Shown here: positions 1 to 9,028 of the stretch, one piece after another
How positions within the stretch are numbered: the stretch's first letter is position 1
Layout of the letters: each line of letters starts with the position of its first letter
Assembly (NCBI GenBank): GCA_017642335.1
Contig: JAGCPF010000031.1
Span: 1-54,607 of the forward strand
Origin: Fibrobacter sp.
Lineage (GTDB): Bacteria; Fibrobacterota; Fibrobacteria; Fibrobacterales; Fibrobacteraceae
Direction of reading: 5' to 3'
DNA: 54,607 nucleotides
Made by a program: the position numbers and the translations under genes
The notes under the pieces: model-generated
What the model was told of the DNA's origin: nothing
What the model saw: the letters and a program-made list of their open reading frames with translations, nothing else
The model's database searches: none

Positions 1-780
1 CGCGGCTTCGAAGAAGAATCCTTCAAGGAATTTGACCGCAAGAGCTTCCCGCACGTCTGCTTCGCTGGCATGCTCAAGTACGACGGCGACCTCAAGCTCC
101 CGAACCGCTTCTTGGTGCCGCCTCCGGCTATCAAGGAAACCAGCGGCGAATGGCTTTCCGAAACGGGCGTCAAGCAGTTCGCCTGCTCCGAAACGCAGAA
201 ATACGGCCACGTGACCTACTTCTGGAACGGTAACCGTTCCAGCAAGTTCGACGGCGAAACCTACCTCGAAATCGAATCTGACGTTGTTCCGTTCGAACAG
301 CGCCCGTGGATGAAGGCCGCCGAAATCACCGACGCCATGATCGAAGCCTTGAAGAGCGGCAAGTACCAGACGCTCCGCTGCAACTTCCCGAACGGCGACA
401 TGGTGGGCCACACCGGATCCTTCCGCGCCGCTACGATGGCTATCGAAGCTGTGGACATCGGCCTCGCCCGCTTGCTCCCGGTGATCGACGCCCTCGGTGG
501 TGTTGCCATCATCACGGCTGACCACGGTAACGCCGACGAAATGTACGAAATCGACAAGAAGACCGGCATGCCGAAGGTCAACAAGGACGGTACGTTCAAG
601 GCCAAGACGAGCCACACGCTCAACAAGGTTCCCTGCATCCTTTACGATAACGTCACGGGCGGCAAGCTCGGCCTCAAGGATGGCGACTGGGGTCTTTCCA
701 ACATCGCTGCTACAACGGCCAACCTCCTCGGCTTAGAGAAACACGAAGCTTGGGACGATTCCATGTTGATTATCAAGTAA
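1..780 (+). CDS. gpmI: 2,3-bisphosphoglycerate-independent phosphoglycerate mutase, 3' part
   Basis: This is the C-terminal 259 residues of cofactor-independent phosphoglycerate mutase; the reading frame is open from the first base, so the start lies outside the window. The enzyme interconverts 3- and 2-phosphoglycerate in cytoplasmic glycolysis. The alkaline-phosphatase-type metal site is visible as TADHGNADEM, followed by KTSHTLNKVPCILY, which carries the late metal-binding His. The NGDMVGHTG stretch before it is also typical of the family. The protein ends in a normal C-terminus and a strong terminator follows 25 bases later, so nothing is cotranscribed downstream. Family assignment is firm. 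Confidence 0.95.
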   Translation, partial: RGFEEESFKEFDRKSFPHVCFAGMLKYDGDLKLPNRFLVPPPAIKETSGEWLSETGVKQFACSETQKYGHVTYFWNGNRSSKFDGETYLEIESDVVPFEQRPWMKAAEITDAMIEALKSGKYQTLRCNFPNGDMVGHTGSFRAATMAIEAVDIGLARLLPVIDALGGVAIITADHGNADEMYEIDKKTGMPKVNKDGTFKAKTSHTLNKVPCILYDNVTGGKLGLKDGDWGLSNIAATTANLLGLEKHEAWDDSMLIIK

Positions 781-804
781 TCAACCGTCCGCGACAATGC
801 TATT

Positions 805-834
805 AAAAAGGGAACCCGAAAGGGTTCCCTTTTT
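805..834 (+). terminator. Rho-independent terminator of gpmI
   Basis: AAAAAGGGAACCC, loop GAAA, GGGTTCCCTTTTT: a perfect 13-bp stem ending in a T run, just after the gpmI stop. Confidence 0.93.
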
Positions 835-926
835 ACAATTTGTCAAAAGGATTTTTTAGAATAGGCTATGCTAACCCTTTTTCTCTATATATATTCCTTG
901 ATAGAAACCGCTTTCGAGGAGTAATT

Positions 927-1721
927 ATGTCTATTAGAAAGAGCAAACGCAAACTCGCCTTATGTATCGCATCCCTCTTTTGGGTGGCATGCGGCAACGA
1001 TTCCAGCAGCAACGCAAATATCGTAGCAAGCGATCCATCAGGTTCCGACCTTTCGAGCAGTTCCGAGTCGCTCGGGACAACCAGCAGCGGAACGCCGACA
1101 TCGAGCGCCGATGCAGCACTCCCGTCATCCAGCGACGCTGTTTCACCCGGCAGTTCTGCCACCCCCAATCCCGATTATCCCTACACGCTCGGGTTAAACC
1201 CTTCAGTCCATTGCAAGGACTCGACTGTCTATGTTCCTTCGCCTTGCCCGTCATATAGAGCAAAAATAAAGTCAACTATGGCTTCCATCGAAGAAAACGT
1301 AGCCCTTTATGGCATCGTCCAGCCGACCTGCACCATAACGGCGCGTAACGACCCCATTTACATTTGCGACAACGGGATGTCGTATGTCAAGGGGAACGAG
1401 TTTGTCTTGCAAGAAAACACGATAGTACAATGCGCGCCGACATCAACCAATGGCACATGCCCCTCTGCGCAGGAATACTACGCCAAAATAGCCGAAGATG
1501 CCGAAGCAAGTACGAAGTATCTATACAAACTAGCCAGCGACACAACGGTCAACTGCAAAGAATCATATACGGCAAAAATTGTTACGCAGGACATTTACCC
1601 TGGCATGAAAACAGAAAAATGGGGAGTCGAAGGCAAATACAAATGCCAAGACGGCAAGACCCACGAGTACGAGGATTTGCTGAGGACCGAATCCGGCGCT
1701 ATTTATAAGAGCGCAGAGTAA
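927..1721 (+). CDS. Ser-rich, Cys-rich outer-surface lipoprotein (YPYTL family, copy 1)
   Basis: A 264-residue predicted lipoprotein of unknown function. The ATG at 927 is chosen because GAGGAG lies 5 bases upstream and because it gives a signal peptide MSIRKSKRKL with lipobox FWVAC; an upstream in-frame start would add 29 unlikely residues. After Cys comes a Ser/Thr-rich spacer of about 60 residues, then a folded domain from YPYTLGLNPSVHC with about eight cysteines (HC, PC, TC, IC, QC, GTC, NC, KC), suggesting disulphides. A clear paralogue lies at 25847-26635 with the same order YPYTL..PSVHC..IVQC..TTVNCKE..YEYED. It stands alone and converges on the adaptor gene. Role unknown; probably exposed at the surface. 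Confidence 0.85.
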   Translation: MSIRKSKRKLALCIASLFWVACGNDSSSNANIVASDPSGSDLSSSSESLGTTSSGTPTSSADAALPSSSDAVSPGSSATPNPDYPYTLGLNPSVHCKDSTVYVPSPCPSYRAKIKSTMASIEENVALYGIVQPTCTITARNDPIYICDNGMSYVKGNEFVLQENTIVQCAPTSTNGTCPSAQEYYAKIAEDAEASTKYLYKLASDTTVNCKESYTAKIVTQDIYPGMKTEKWGVEGKYKCQDGKTHEYEDLLRTESGAIYKSAE

Positions 1722-1737
1722 GAGAACTAGCGTAGCT

Positions 1738-3057
1738 CTACCTTTTCTTGTTCTTCTTACCGGGAGGCCCGGGCATGAAGGGGCTGGACGCATCCGACTT
1801 CTTGACAGTCGCGGTGTTGGCCGATTCCTGGCTCACGACAACGGAATCACCGACATTCAGGCCCTTCAAGATTTGCACGTTTACCCCATCGGAAAGGCCT
1901 ATCTTGACTGGACGGGGAGCCGCCTTGCCGTCAACATTCACCCACACGTGATTGCCAGTGAGTTTCGGGCGCTGTCCTTTCTTCTTTCCGCCCATTCCGG
2001 GGAATCCGCCCGGAGGACCGAAACCACCGGGACCACCCGGAGGCGGGCCGCCAGCCATGTTGGAAGGCGGAGGCGGAAAGTCGCCTGACTTCGGCGGACG
2101 CGGGAAATCCTTCGGATCAGCCATCGGTGTTCCCTCGGCGGGCGTAAACTTGAGCGCCTTTACTGGTATTGCCACAGCATCCTCGATTTCCTGCGTCACG
2201 ATGGTGCAAGTCGCCGTCATCCCGGGAAGCAATTTCTGGTCGGGATTCTCCGCCGAAATCACGACGGTGTACGTCACGACGTTGCTCGTGGTCGTCGGGC
2301 TCAGGCGCACTTCCTGCACCGTTCCCTTGAACTTGTCGTCCTGGAAGGCATCGACGGTAAATTCCACGCGCTGCCCCGCCTTCACCTGGCCGATATCGGC
2401 TTCGTCGACATCCGCCATGACCTTCATCTGGCTCAAATCCTTCGCAATCACGAACAACGTAGGTGTACTCATGGAGGCGGCCACTGTCTGCCCTACTTCC
2501 ACGGCGCGTTTCAGCACAACGCCATCAATCGGGCTCCTGATAGTCGCATAGCTCAGGTTGAGTTTTGCCTGGTTGACTTCGTTCTGGCTGCGTTCCACGG
2601 CCAACTTCGCCGAGTTCATGTTGTATTCGGCCGTTTCGAGTTCCACTGCACTCGCAGAATTGCTTTCGGAAAGTTTCTTGACGCGGTTGAATGTCGATTC
2701 CTTGTACTTGAAATCTGTTTCTGCGGACTTGTAAGCGATTTCCGCCTGCGTAAGCGTCGCCTTGAGTTTCGACTTGTCGAGTTCCGCAATCACCATGCCC
2801 TTCGAGACCTTGGAATTGAAGTCCACGTAGATTTTGCTGATGTCACCGGAGACCTGCGTTCCCACTTCAACCTGATCAACCGGTTCCAGAGAACCTGTCG
2901 CAGAAATAGTCGTAGCGATAGTTGTCTGCGTCACCGCCACGCTCACTAGCGCCCCCACCTCTTTTGATGTATTTTCTGCAAAAAAGTACGCCTTCACCCC
3001 GAAGGCGATAGCGGCCAGGACCGCAATGACAATAATGAATTTCAGCAACTTTTTCAT
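1738..3057 (-). CDS. HlyD/MacA-family periplasmic adaptor (membrane fusion) protein
   Basis: A 439-residue membrane-fusion protein of the RND/MacB-type efflux class. It starts with one membrane anchor (residues about 1-27, MKKLLKFIIVIAVLAAIAF), followed by a biotinyl-lipoyl-like half (VEVGTQVSGDISKIYVDFNSKV), a coiled-coil hairpin (about 100-165, ALTQAEIAYKSAETDFKYKE type heptads), the second lipoyl half (ATIRSPIDGVVLKRAVEVGQTV) and beta-barrel domains. An unusual Gly/Pro-rich insert (PPPSNMAGGPPPGGPGGFG) splits the C-terminal region near residues 325-365 and is followed by a KKKGQRPK basic patch. Adaptors link an inner-membrane pump to an outer-membrane channel, but no pump or TolC-like gene is adjacent here, so the partner is unknown. 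Confidence 0.88.
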   Translation of the reverse strand: MKKLLKFIIVIAVLAAIAFGVKAYFFAENTSKEVGALVSVAVTQTTIATTISATGSLEPVDQVEVGTQVSGDISKIYVDFNSKVSKGMVIAELDKSKLKATLTQAEIAYKSAETDFKYKESTFNRVKKLSESNSASAVELETAEYNMNSAKLAVERSQNEVNQAKLNLSYATIRSPIDGVVLKRAVEVGQTVAASMSTPTLFVIAKDLSQMKVMADVDEADIGQVKAGQRVEFTVDAFQDDKFKGTVQEVRLSPTTTSNVVTYTVVISAENPDQKLLPGMTATCTIVTQEIEDAVAIPVKALKFTPAEGTPMADPKDFPRPPKSGDFPPPPSNMAGGPPPGGPGGFGPPGGFPGMGGKKKGQRPKLTGNHVWVNVDGKAAPRPVKIGLSDGVNVQILKGLNVGDSVVVSQESANTATVKKSDASSPFMPGPPGKKNKKR

Positions 3058-3177
3058 ATATCAGACCCAAAAATACAAAGTATTCCTACATAATCCACGC
3101 ATTTGGGTGTACAAACACTGCAATCGGTTGCCTCCTCCTTAAAAAATGTATCTTTTCCATGACTCAAAAGCATTATC

Positions 3178-4107
3178 ATGACCCGTATTTTCAAAAAAGA
3201 CGATTCTTCCGATGTCCGCCACGTCACGCTGGTAGGACTAGGCTGGAACGCAGCATTGTCTGCGGGAAAGTTCTTTGCGGGTTACTTTGGCGGGTCACAG
3301 GCTCTAGTGGCAGACGCTATCCATAGCGCATCGGATTTCATCACCGACATAGCAATCATCATCGGTTCAAAATTCTGGAACCTGCCGCCCGATGCAGAAC
3401 ATCCTTACGGGCACCGCCGTTTCGAGACGCTCATCTCTGTCGGCATCGGAATCGCCGTGTGCGCGGTAGGCATCGGGCTCGGCTACAACGCGATCATGGC
3501 TCTCAAGGACGGAGTCCAGTCGCACCCTGAATGGATTGCAGGCGTAATGGCAGCCCTATCCATAGTCATCAAGGAAGCGCTCTTCCGCTATACGCGCGCA
3601 AAAGGGCGGAAGATGCGAAGCGAGGCCGTCGAGGCGAACGCATGGCACCATCGGAGCGACGCCTACAGTTCCATACCGGTTCTCATCGCCATCCTGTTCG
3701 GGATTTTCTTCCCGAATCTTTGGTTTGCCGACTCCGTAGGCGCCATCATCGTGTCGCTGTTCATTTTGCATTCCGGTTTTGAAATTGCTTGGCCGGGCAT
3801 TCACCGTGTCGCCGACGAAGGCGCTTCGGACGAAGTTATCGCAAAACTCAAGAATATCGCCCTCTCCTGCCCGAACGTCATCAGCATCCACGGTTTCCGC
3901 ACGCGTTACGTCGGAAGCGACCTGCACGTGGACCTGCATGTGGTCGTTCCGGCCGAAATGACGCTCCTTGCAGCGCACGATCTTGCCGAAGACGTGGAAC
4001 AAAGGCTCCTCGACAGTGGCGAGAACGTGGTCGACGCGCTGGTACACATCGACCCGTACACCCCGGAGCGCGCCGCCAGAGGCGATATTAAGACAATTAA
4101 GCGATAA
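3178..4107 (+). CDS. Cation diffusion facilitator (CDF) metal transporter
   Basis: A 309-residue inner-membrane transporter of the CDF family, which exports divalent cations (Zn, Fe, Mn or similar) in exchange for protons. Membrane segments start near LVGLGWNAALSAGKFFAGYF. The metal-binding residues are visible: the HxxxD pair in DAIHSASDF (helix 2) and HHRSDAYSS (helix 5), with the HPYGHRRFE signature between them. The C-terminal cytoplasmic domain after residue about 210 (VIAKLKNIALSCPNVISIHGFRTRYVGSDLHVDLHVVV) is the ferredoxin-like dimerisation fold with its His residues. Metal specificity cannot be read from the sequence. It diverges from the adaptor gene and no regulator is adjacent. 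Confidence 0.93.
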   Translation: MTRIFKKDDSSDVRHVTLVGLGWNAALSAGKFFAGYFGGSQALVADAIHSASDFITDIAIIIGSKFWNLPPDAEHPYGHRRFETLISVGIGIAVCAVGIGLGYNAIMALKDGVQSHPEWIAGVMAALSIVIKEALFRYTRAKGRKMRSEAVEANAWHHRSDAYSSIPVLIAILFGIFFPNLWFADSVGAIIVSLFILHSGFEIAWPGIHRVADEGASDEVIAKLKNIALSCPNVISIHGFRTRYVGSDLHVDLHVVVPAEMTLLAAHDLAEDVEQRLLDSGENVVDALVHIDPYTPERAARGDIKTIKR

Positions 4108-4246
4108 AAAGCCAAAAAAGCCATCATCGATAGTGAATATTCCAATATGGGTGTTCACGCGTTGTGTTTTTTGCACTTTTTTTGTTTATAATAAAATAAA
4201 TGCGTCTTCCTTGCCCGGCGCATACAAACGACCATGGGAGGTGAAA

Positions 4247-5083
4247 ATGGTTCTTGACGAATTCTACAAACTGAATAACGGTCAGAGGATACCCAAGGTG
4301 GCTCTCGGAACCTGGCAAACACCGAATGGAACAGCCAAGACAGCCGTCGCCGCAGCCATTGACGCCGGATTCAGGCATATCGACACCGCCATCGCCTACG
4401 AAAACGAGGAAGGCGTCGGAGAGGGTATCCGCGCAGGCCTTGCAGCCACTGGCATCCACCGCGACAGCATCTTCGTCACCTCCAAGATTCCCGCCGAAGT
4501 CAAGTCGTACAAAGAAGCCGAGAAGCAAATTCTGGAATCGCTCGTGCGTCTGGACTGCCGCCACGTGGACTTGATGCTCATCCATGCGCCAAGACCCTGG
4601 AGCGAGATGAACAGCCCGTTCAAGGGGCAAAACTACTACGAAGAAAACCTGGAAGTCTGGAAGGCCTTGGAAGAGGCATACTCCGCCGGGCGTTTCCGTG
4701 CCATCGGGGTTTCGAATTTCGAGATCGAAGATTTGGACAACATAATGGAAAACTGTCGCGTGATGCCCGCCGTCAACCAGATCCGCGTCCATATCGGGCA
4801 CGTACCGACGGAGCTCATCGAATACTGCCACACGAACGGCATCCTTGTCGAGGCATACTCTCCCAATGCTACGGGCCGCCTCGCGGGCGTGCCGGAAATT
4901 TGCGCGATTGCCGCGAAATATGGGGTGTCCGTCCCGCAACTGGCAAGCCGATTCGTGTTGCAGCTGGGACTTTTGCCCATTCCCAAGTCCGCAAACGCCG
5001 AGCGCATCCGCCAGAACGCGAATCTCGATTTCGAAATCAACCTCGAAGATATGGGAAAGCTACTCAACATCAAGGGCCTCTAG
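4247..5083 (+). CDS. Aldo/keto reductase
   Basis: A 278-residue cytoplasmic NADPH-dependent oxidoreductase of the aldo/keto reductase family (2,5-diketogluconate reductase-like group). The ATG at 4247 has GGGAGG 5 bases upstream and begins MVLDEFYKLNNG; the in-frame extension to 3968 is rejected. The tetrad Asp-Tyr-Lys-His can be placed in HIDTAIAYENEEGVG, FVTSKIP and LMLIHAP. GVSNFEIEDL and the late PIPKSANAERIRQN segment match family signatures for barrel closure and NADPH 2'-phosphate binding. The protein is slightly short but complete. The substrate is unknown. It is a monocistron with its own terminator. Confidence 0.93.
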   Translation: MVLDEFYKLNNGQRIPKVALGTWQTPNGTAKTAVAAAIDAGFRHIDTAIAYENEEGVGEGIRAGLAATGIHRDSIFVTSKIPAEVKSYKEAEKQILESLVRLDCRHVDLMLIHAPRPWSEMNSPFKGQNYYEENLEVWKALEEAYSAGRFRAIGVSNFEIEDLDNIMENCRVMPAVNQIRVHIGHVPTELIEYCHTNGILVEAYSPNATGRLAGVPEICAIAAKYGVSVPQLASRFVLQLGLLPIPKSANAERIRQNANLDFEINLEDMGKLLNIKGL

Positions 5084-5112
5084 GGTTCGAAAAATCGTCC
5101 GGACTCCATTGC

Positions 5113-5144
5113 AAGCCGGTTCCTGCCAGGGACCGGTTTTGTTT
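5113..5144 (+). terminator. Terminator after aldo/keto reductase
   Basis: AAGCCGGTTCC, loop TGCCA, GGGACCGGTTTT: an 11-bp stem with G:T wobbles, then a T-rich tail. Confidence 0.8.
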
Positions 5145-5174
5145 ATTGCACAAAAAAGTGCTATCTTGTTTGCC

Positions 5175-6635
5175 ATGATTCGTCCATTCTTTCGCATGAT
5201 TCTCGGTATAGCCCTTGCCCCGGCTCTTGCAATGGCCGCGGTGAACCTCCCCGTACATAAGGAAGTCCTTCCCAACGGGCTGACGGTCTTGCTGCATCCC
5301 AACAAGCAGGCACCCACGGTGAGCTGCCGCCTGTTCTACGTGACAGGCTCGGTACACGAAGTCCCGGGCAAGTCGGGCCTTGCGCACATCCTGGAACACG
5401 AGCTTTTCAAAGGAACCAAGAAGGTTGGCATCTCGGACAGCATCGCCGACGGACGTTTCATGGCAACGCAGGACAGCCTGCAGGCGCTAATCCGTTCCGC
5501 AAAACTGGCCGGTGACACGGCCAAGCTCAAGGATCTCAACGCAAAGCACGACTCCGTGCTGAACGAGCACCGCAAAATTTTCGTGAAGGACGAACTGTGG
5601 GGCGCCTACCAGGCCGCTGGCGGCACCGGGCTCAACGCCTTCACCACCGACCTGATGACCGCCTATATCGTGACGCTCCCCAAAAACAAGGTCGAGCTGT
5701 TCATGTGGCTCGAATCCGACCGCATGCAGAACGCCGTGCTCCGCGAATTCTATTCCGAACGCTCCGTCGTGCGCGAAGAGCGCCGCATGCGCTACGACGA
5801 CAAGCCGACGGGCCGTTACTACGAGAGCCTGAATTCCTTGATTTACGAGGCCTTCCCGTACCGTGTGCCGACCATCGGCTGGCCCAGCGATATCGACAAC
5901 CTGACGCGCGAAATGGCCGAAGAACATTACCGCAAGTACTACAAACCGCGTAACGCCATCCTCGTGCTGGCAGGCGACCTGGACACGACCGCCACGATGG
6001 ATTTGGTCAAGAAGTACTTCGCCTCGATTCCTGCCGGCGAGGAATTCCCGCCGCTCACCATCCGCGACCCGGAACAGGCCGGCGAAAAGCGACTCACCGT
6101 GACACGCCCCGATGCGCCGAACCTGTTCAATCTGGTATTCAAGACACCCGAGGTGGGTGACCCGTCGCTTTACGCGCTCGACATCGTCGAGGGCGTCCTG
6201 AACGGACGCTCCGGCCGCCTGTACAAGAGGCTCGTCGAAGAAGAAAAACTCGCCGTCAGCGCCAGCGCGAGCAACAGCCCCAACAAGTACGTATCCGAAT
6301 TCTCGGTCCGCGTGAATCTGCGCCCCGACGCCGATGTGGCGAAGGTCGAAAAAATCGTTTGGGAAGAGCTTGAAAAATTGAAAGTGACCCCCGTGAGCGA
6401 ACGCGAATTCCAGCGCGTGAAGAACCACGCCTATGCTGGCCTCGTCCGTAGCCTCACCGACATGGAAAACGTAGCCACAATGCTCGCCTGGTACGAGATG
6501 TACGGCGACTACCGCATTTTCCTCGACTGGGCTGAAAACCTGAACAAGGTGACCGCATCGCAGGTGCAGTCCATCGCAGCCGCCACGTTCGACCACGACA
6601 AGGCCGTGACGGGTACGCTGCTCAAGAAGAAATAA
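5175..6635 (+). CDS. Secreted M16-family zinc peptidase (pitrilysin/processing peptidase type)
   Basis: A 486-residue periplasmic or surface peptidase. The likely start at 5175 gives a signal peptide (MIRPFFRMILGIALAPALAMA); a second ATG at 5196 is possible, and neither has a strong ribosome site. The inverted zinc motif HxxEH is present as HILEH about 60 residues into the mature protein, and the third ligand Glu lies in the following ERSVVREERRMRYDD helix. The second, inactive M16 domain follows (PDAPNLFNLVFKTPEVGDPSLYALDIVEGVLNGRSGRLYKRL). The length fits a single-chain bacterial M16B protease. These often work as pairs, but no partner is adjacent. Substrate unknown. Confidence 0.92.
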   Translation: MIRPFFRMILGIALAPALAMAAVNLPVHKEVLPNGLTVLLHPNKQAPTVSCRLFYVTGSVHEVPGKSGLAHILEHELFKGTKKVGISDSIADGRFMATQDSLQALIRSAKLAGDTAKLKDLNAKHDSVLNEHRKIFVKDELWGAYQAAGGTGLNAFTTDLMTAYIVTLPKNKVELFMWLESDRMQNAVLREFYSERSVVREERRMRYDDKPTGRYYESLNSLIYEAFPYRVPTIGWPSDIDNLTREMAEEHYRKYYKPRNAILVLAGDLDTTATMDLVKKYFASIPAGEEFPPLTIRDPEQAGEKRLTVTRPDAPNLFNLVFKTPEVGDPSLYALDIVEGVLNGRSGRLYKRLVEEEKLAVSASASNSPNKYVSEFSVRVNLRPDADVAKVEKIVWEELEKLKVTPVSEREFQRVKNHAYAGLVRSLTDMENVATMLAWYEMYGDYRIFLDWAENLNKVTASQVQSIAAATFDHDKAVTGTLLKKK

Positions 6636-6641
6636 AAGGAA

Positions 6642-6660
6642 GGGCCGCATTCCGCGGCCC
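6642..6660. terminator. Hairpin between converging M16 and GH9 genes
   Basis: GGGCCGC, loop ATTCC, GCGGCCC: a perfect 7-bp stem. On the minus strand it is followed by TTCCTTTTATTT, so it may mainly end the GH9 transcript. Confidence 0.65.
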
Positions 6661-6665
6661 ATCTA

Positions 6666-8855
6666 TTACCTGATCACGATCTTTCGGATTCCGAACTTCC
6701 CTACCTTCACGAAGTAGATTCCGCTTTGATTTTCCGGCATCCGGATAGTCACGGAATGTCCGACAAGCTTTTCTTTTCGGACGCACTTGCCCGAAAGGTC
6801 GAACACCTGCACCATTTCACCAACACGGCCAGACAGCGCAACATGAATGACATTGCCATTCACCGCGACATCGAGGTGGGGCTGGAGTTTCTTTACACCA
6901 GGAATCGCATCGTCATTACCCGGATTGGTCTTGGACGAATCGGCATCGGTCGAATCGACAGGCGGCGGTTCCGGCAGTGCAGGAATTTTTACCTTAATCT
7001 CGTCGTAACGGACAGCGACGGCCATCAAGTACCACGTGCTGTGCGGTAGCCACTGTTCGTCCCAGCGCCACACCTGCCAAGCTTCCTTCTGAGCATCAAA
7101 GCCTACAGCAGCAACGCCGTCGTCGGTCCAAGCGATTCCCGAGCCGTCCTGGTTTTTGCCACTGATGCCGTTCGCGATACCGCCATCGAGCGTGGCATCG
7201 TACTCAGACTGTCCATCGTACTTCTGCGGGTTCTTGATGCCTTTTCCCTGCATCATGCACGTGGCATAGGGGTTCTTGCCCAGAATCCAGTCCAACTGGT
7301 CGACAGCATACTTGTCGGCACCTGCATCGCCATCCGCTTCCAGGATGCGGTGAGCGTACAAAACAGCCGCAGCAAGGCTTGCAATACGGGCGCTCTCGCC
7401 CTGCCACCAGTAATTGGACTCATTGTCGTGCGGGATAAAGAACCCGTCCTTGATGGCACCATTCGTCTTGTAGGTTTGGCGGGCATAGCCGAACGGATTG
7501 TCCACCTTCCCCGTCACCTTCAAAAGCCAGTCAAAATGCTTCTTGGCCGCAGCCTTGGCGCTCTTCAATTCCGGAGAGTAATCCACGGTGCACGGCACCT
7601 TGGGCTGGCACGGTTCATATTCCCTGGCATTGGCTTCCACTTCCATAAAGCGGACCAGGGCAACCAGCGGAAGACCCGCATCGCTCGCATGCCAGAACGG
7701 GCGCGTCTTGGCATCGTCGCTCCAGAAATAACCGTCATCGCTCAGACGGCCGGCAAGGTGTTCAGCGCGTTTGCCGGCATCCTTCAAATAGCTGGAATCG
7801 CGCGAAGCCTCATAAAGTTCGGTAGCGGCAAGGAGTGCCGTATAGTCGTCAATGATGTTTTCCTTGTTGTCGTCACAGTATTCGCAGTTCCCGCCGATAC
7901 TTTGTTTGGAAGTCAGATGCGCATAGGCGCGCTTGGCACCGGCAAGGTATTGTTCGCTGGTGGAATCGCCATTCGTCTTGAGTTGCGCCGCACGAGCCAG
8001 AGCTGCAATCGCCATGCCACCGCCTTCGCGGAACGCCGTCTGGTATTGGCTTGACTTGTCGCCATCGGACCCGACGAATGCGCAAATTTCACGCTTGTCA
8101 AACGGGTTACCCCACTTGTCAAAAACCGTCATGTAGAAGAAGCCTTGTTCGTCGAGCATGCGCAGCAGAAAGTCGGCACCGTAAACGGACTCGTCCTTGG
8201 TCTTGGCCTTAGTCGATGTACTGCCGAGCATGGAAGGAATACGTTCGGCCGTAAATGCGAGCACCCACACGGTCAGCGGAATTTGCTGCGGGTTCAAGTA
8301 GTTCGCATAGGAAAGGTGGGAAAGGTACTTGCTCACGTCACCGCTGGCATCGTACCAACCGCCGTGTACGTCACGCTTTTTTTCGCTCTTGTAGATGGGC
8401 AGGTTCTTGTCCAAATTCTTGATGGTCTCGTTCTCGGCGCGATCGTTGTAGAAGTAGTCGAGCACTGTAGAAAGCGTCTTCTGCGCTAGGGCCTTGTCTT
8501 CGACCTTGAACTCGCCGGAATTCTGAGGCTGGCCATTTTCGCTGACCTGCAAGGTATAGGTACCGGCGGCGACATCGCTTCCCAGGTCCGCCACGTAGAA
8601 CTTGCCGTTGTTCAGCCAGTTGTCCGGATTAGTACCGGAAGAAAGCTTACCCGACTTTACCGTGTTTCCGCTGGAAATCAACTTGAACTCGGCGCCATCC
8701 AGCGAGTTGTCGCTCCTGACAATGACATTTATGGGGAGCCCAGTGTCGTAACCGACCTGGTTGTAGAAAAACTTGACTTCGGACCATGCGCTGCCTGCAG
8801 CTAACGCAACCAAAAGAGGGACAATGGAATACGAAATTTTATTATGCATGTCCAT
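6666..8855 (-). CDS. Secreted glycoside hydrolase family 9 cellulase
   Basis: A 729-residue plant-wall hydrolase. A signal peptide (SYSIVPLLVALAAGSAWS) leads into an N-terminal Ig-like domain (KFFYNQVGYDTGLPINVIVRS, typical of CelD-type GH9), then the (alpha/alpha)6 catalytic domain from residue about 135. The catalytic Asp region reads GGWYDASGDVSKYLSH, with a Ser inside the usual DAGD motif. The region with WWQGESARIASLA and the late RWDEQWLPHSTWYL, which should hold the general acid Glu, are both present. A short Pro/Asp/Ser linker precedes a C-terminal beta module ending GIYFVKVGKFGIRKIVIR, which looks like a type IX secretion sorting domain. Endo- versus exo-action cannot be decided. Two starts (8855, 8849) are possible. 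Confidence 0.93.
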   Translation of the reverse strand: MDMHNKISYSIVPLLVALAAGSAWSEVKFFYNQVGYDTGLPINVIVRSDNSLDGAEFKLISSGNTVKSGKLSSGTNPDNWLNNGKFYVADLGSDVAAGTYTLQVSENGQPQNSGEFKVEDKALAQKTLSTVLDYFYNDRAENETIKNLDKNLPIYKSEKKRDVHGGWYDASGDVSKYLSHLSYANYLNPQQIPLTVWVLAFTAERIPSMLGSTSTKAKTKDESVYGADFLLRMLDEQGFFYMTVFDKWGNPFDKREICAFVGSDGDKSSQYQTAFREGGGMAIAALARAAQLKTNGDSTSEQYLAGAKRAYAHLTSKQSIGGNCEYCDDNKENIIDDYTALLAATELYEASRDSSYLKDAGKRAEHLAGRLSDDGYFWSDDAKTRPFWHASDAGLPLVALVRFMEVEANAREYEPCQPKVPCTVDYSPELKSAKAAAKKHFDWLLKVTGKVDNPFGYARQTYKTNGAIKDGFFIPHDNESNYWWQGESARIASLAAAVLYAHRILEADGDAGADKYAVDQLDWILGKNPYATCMMQGKGIKNPQKYDGQSEYDATLDGGIANGISGKNQDGSGIAWTDDGVAAVGFDAQKEAWQVWRWDEQWLPHSTWYLMAVAVRYDEIKVKIPALPEPPPVDSTDADSSKTNPGNDDAIPGVKKLQPHLDVAVNGNVIHVALSGRVGEMVQVFDLSGKCVRKEKLVGHSVTIRMPENQSGIYFVKVGKFGIRKIVIR

Positions 8856-8889
8856 AATCTATACTATTGGAGGGCAAAAGAAATGTAAA
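8856..8889 (-). promoter_or_regulatory. Predicted promoter of the GH9 gene, possibly leaderless
   Basis: On the minus strand TTTACA, a 17-base spacer and TAGTAT lie directly upstream, with only AGATT between the -10 and the ATG at 8855. No Shine-Dalgarno sequence is present. Confidence 0.45.
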
Positions 8890-9012
8890 CCTTTTTTCTT
8901 GTGACCCAAGACAACGAAAGACGTTTTGTAGAAGAGCCAACCGAAACTGTACGGACGAACCCATAAAATTCCGGGACACGAAAAAAGGGGCCGGACAGGC
9001 ATAGCAACAATC

Positions 9013-9028
9013 TACGCATATTTAGCGT
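9013..9028. repeat. Dyad copy 1 (TACGC..GCGT)
   Basis: TACGCATATTTAGCGT; it matches the copy at 9172-9188 except near its 3' end. Could be an operator half of a pair. Confidence 0.4.

Noticed and set aside
5084..5112. GGTTCGA word resembling a tRNA T-loop
   Set aside because: No acceptor, D or anticodon arms around it; the region is the aldo/keto reductase 3' end.
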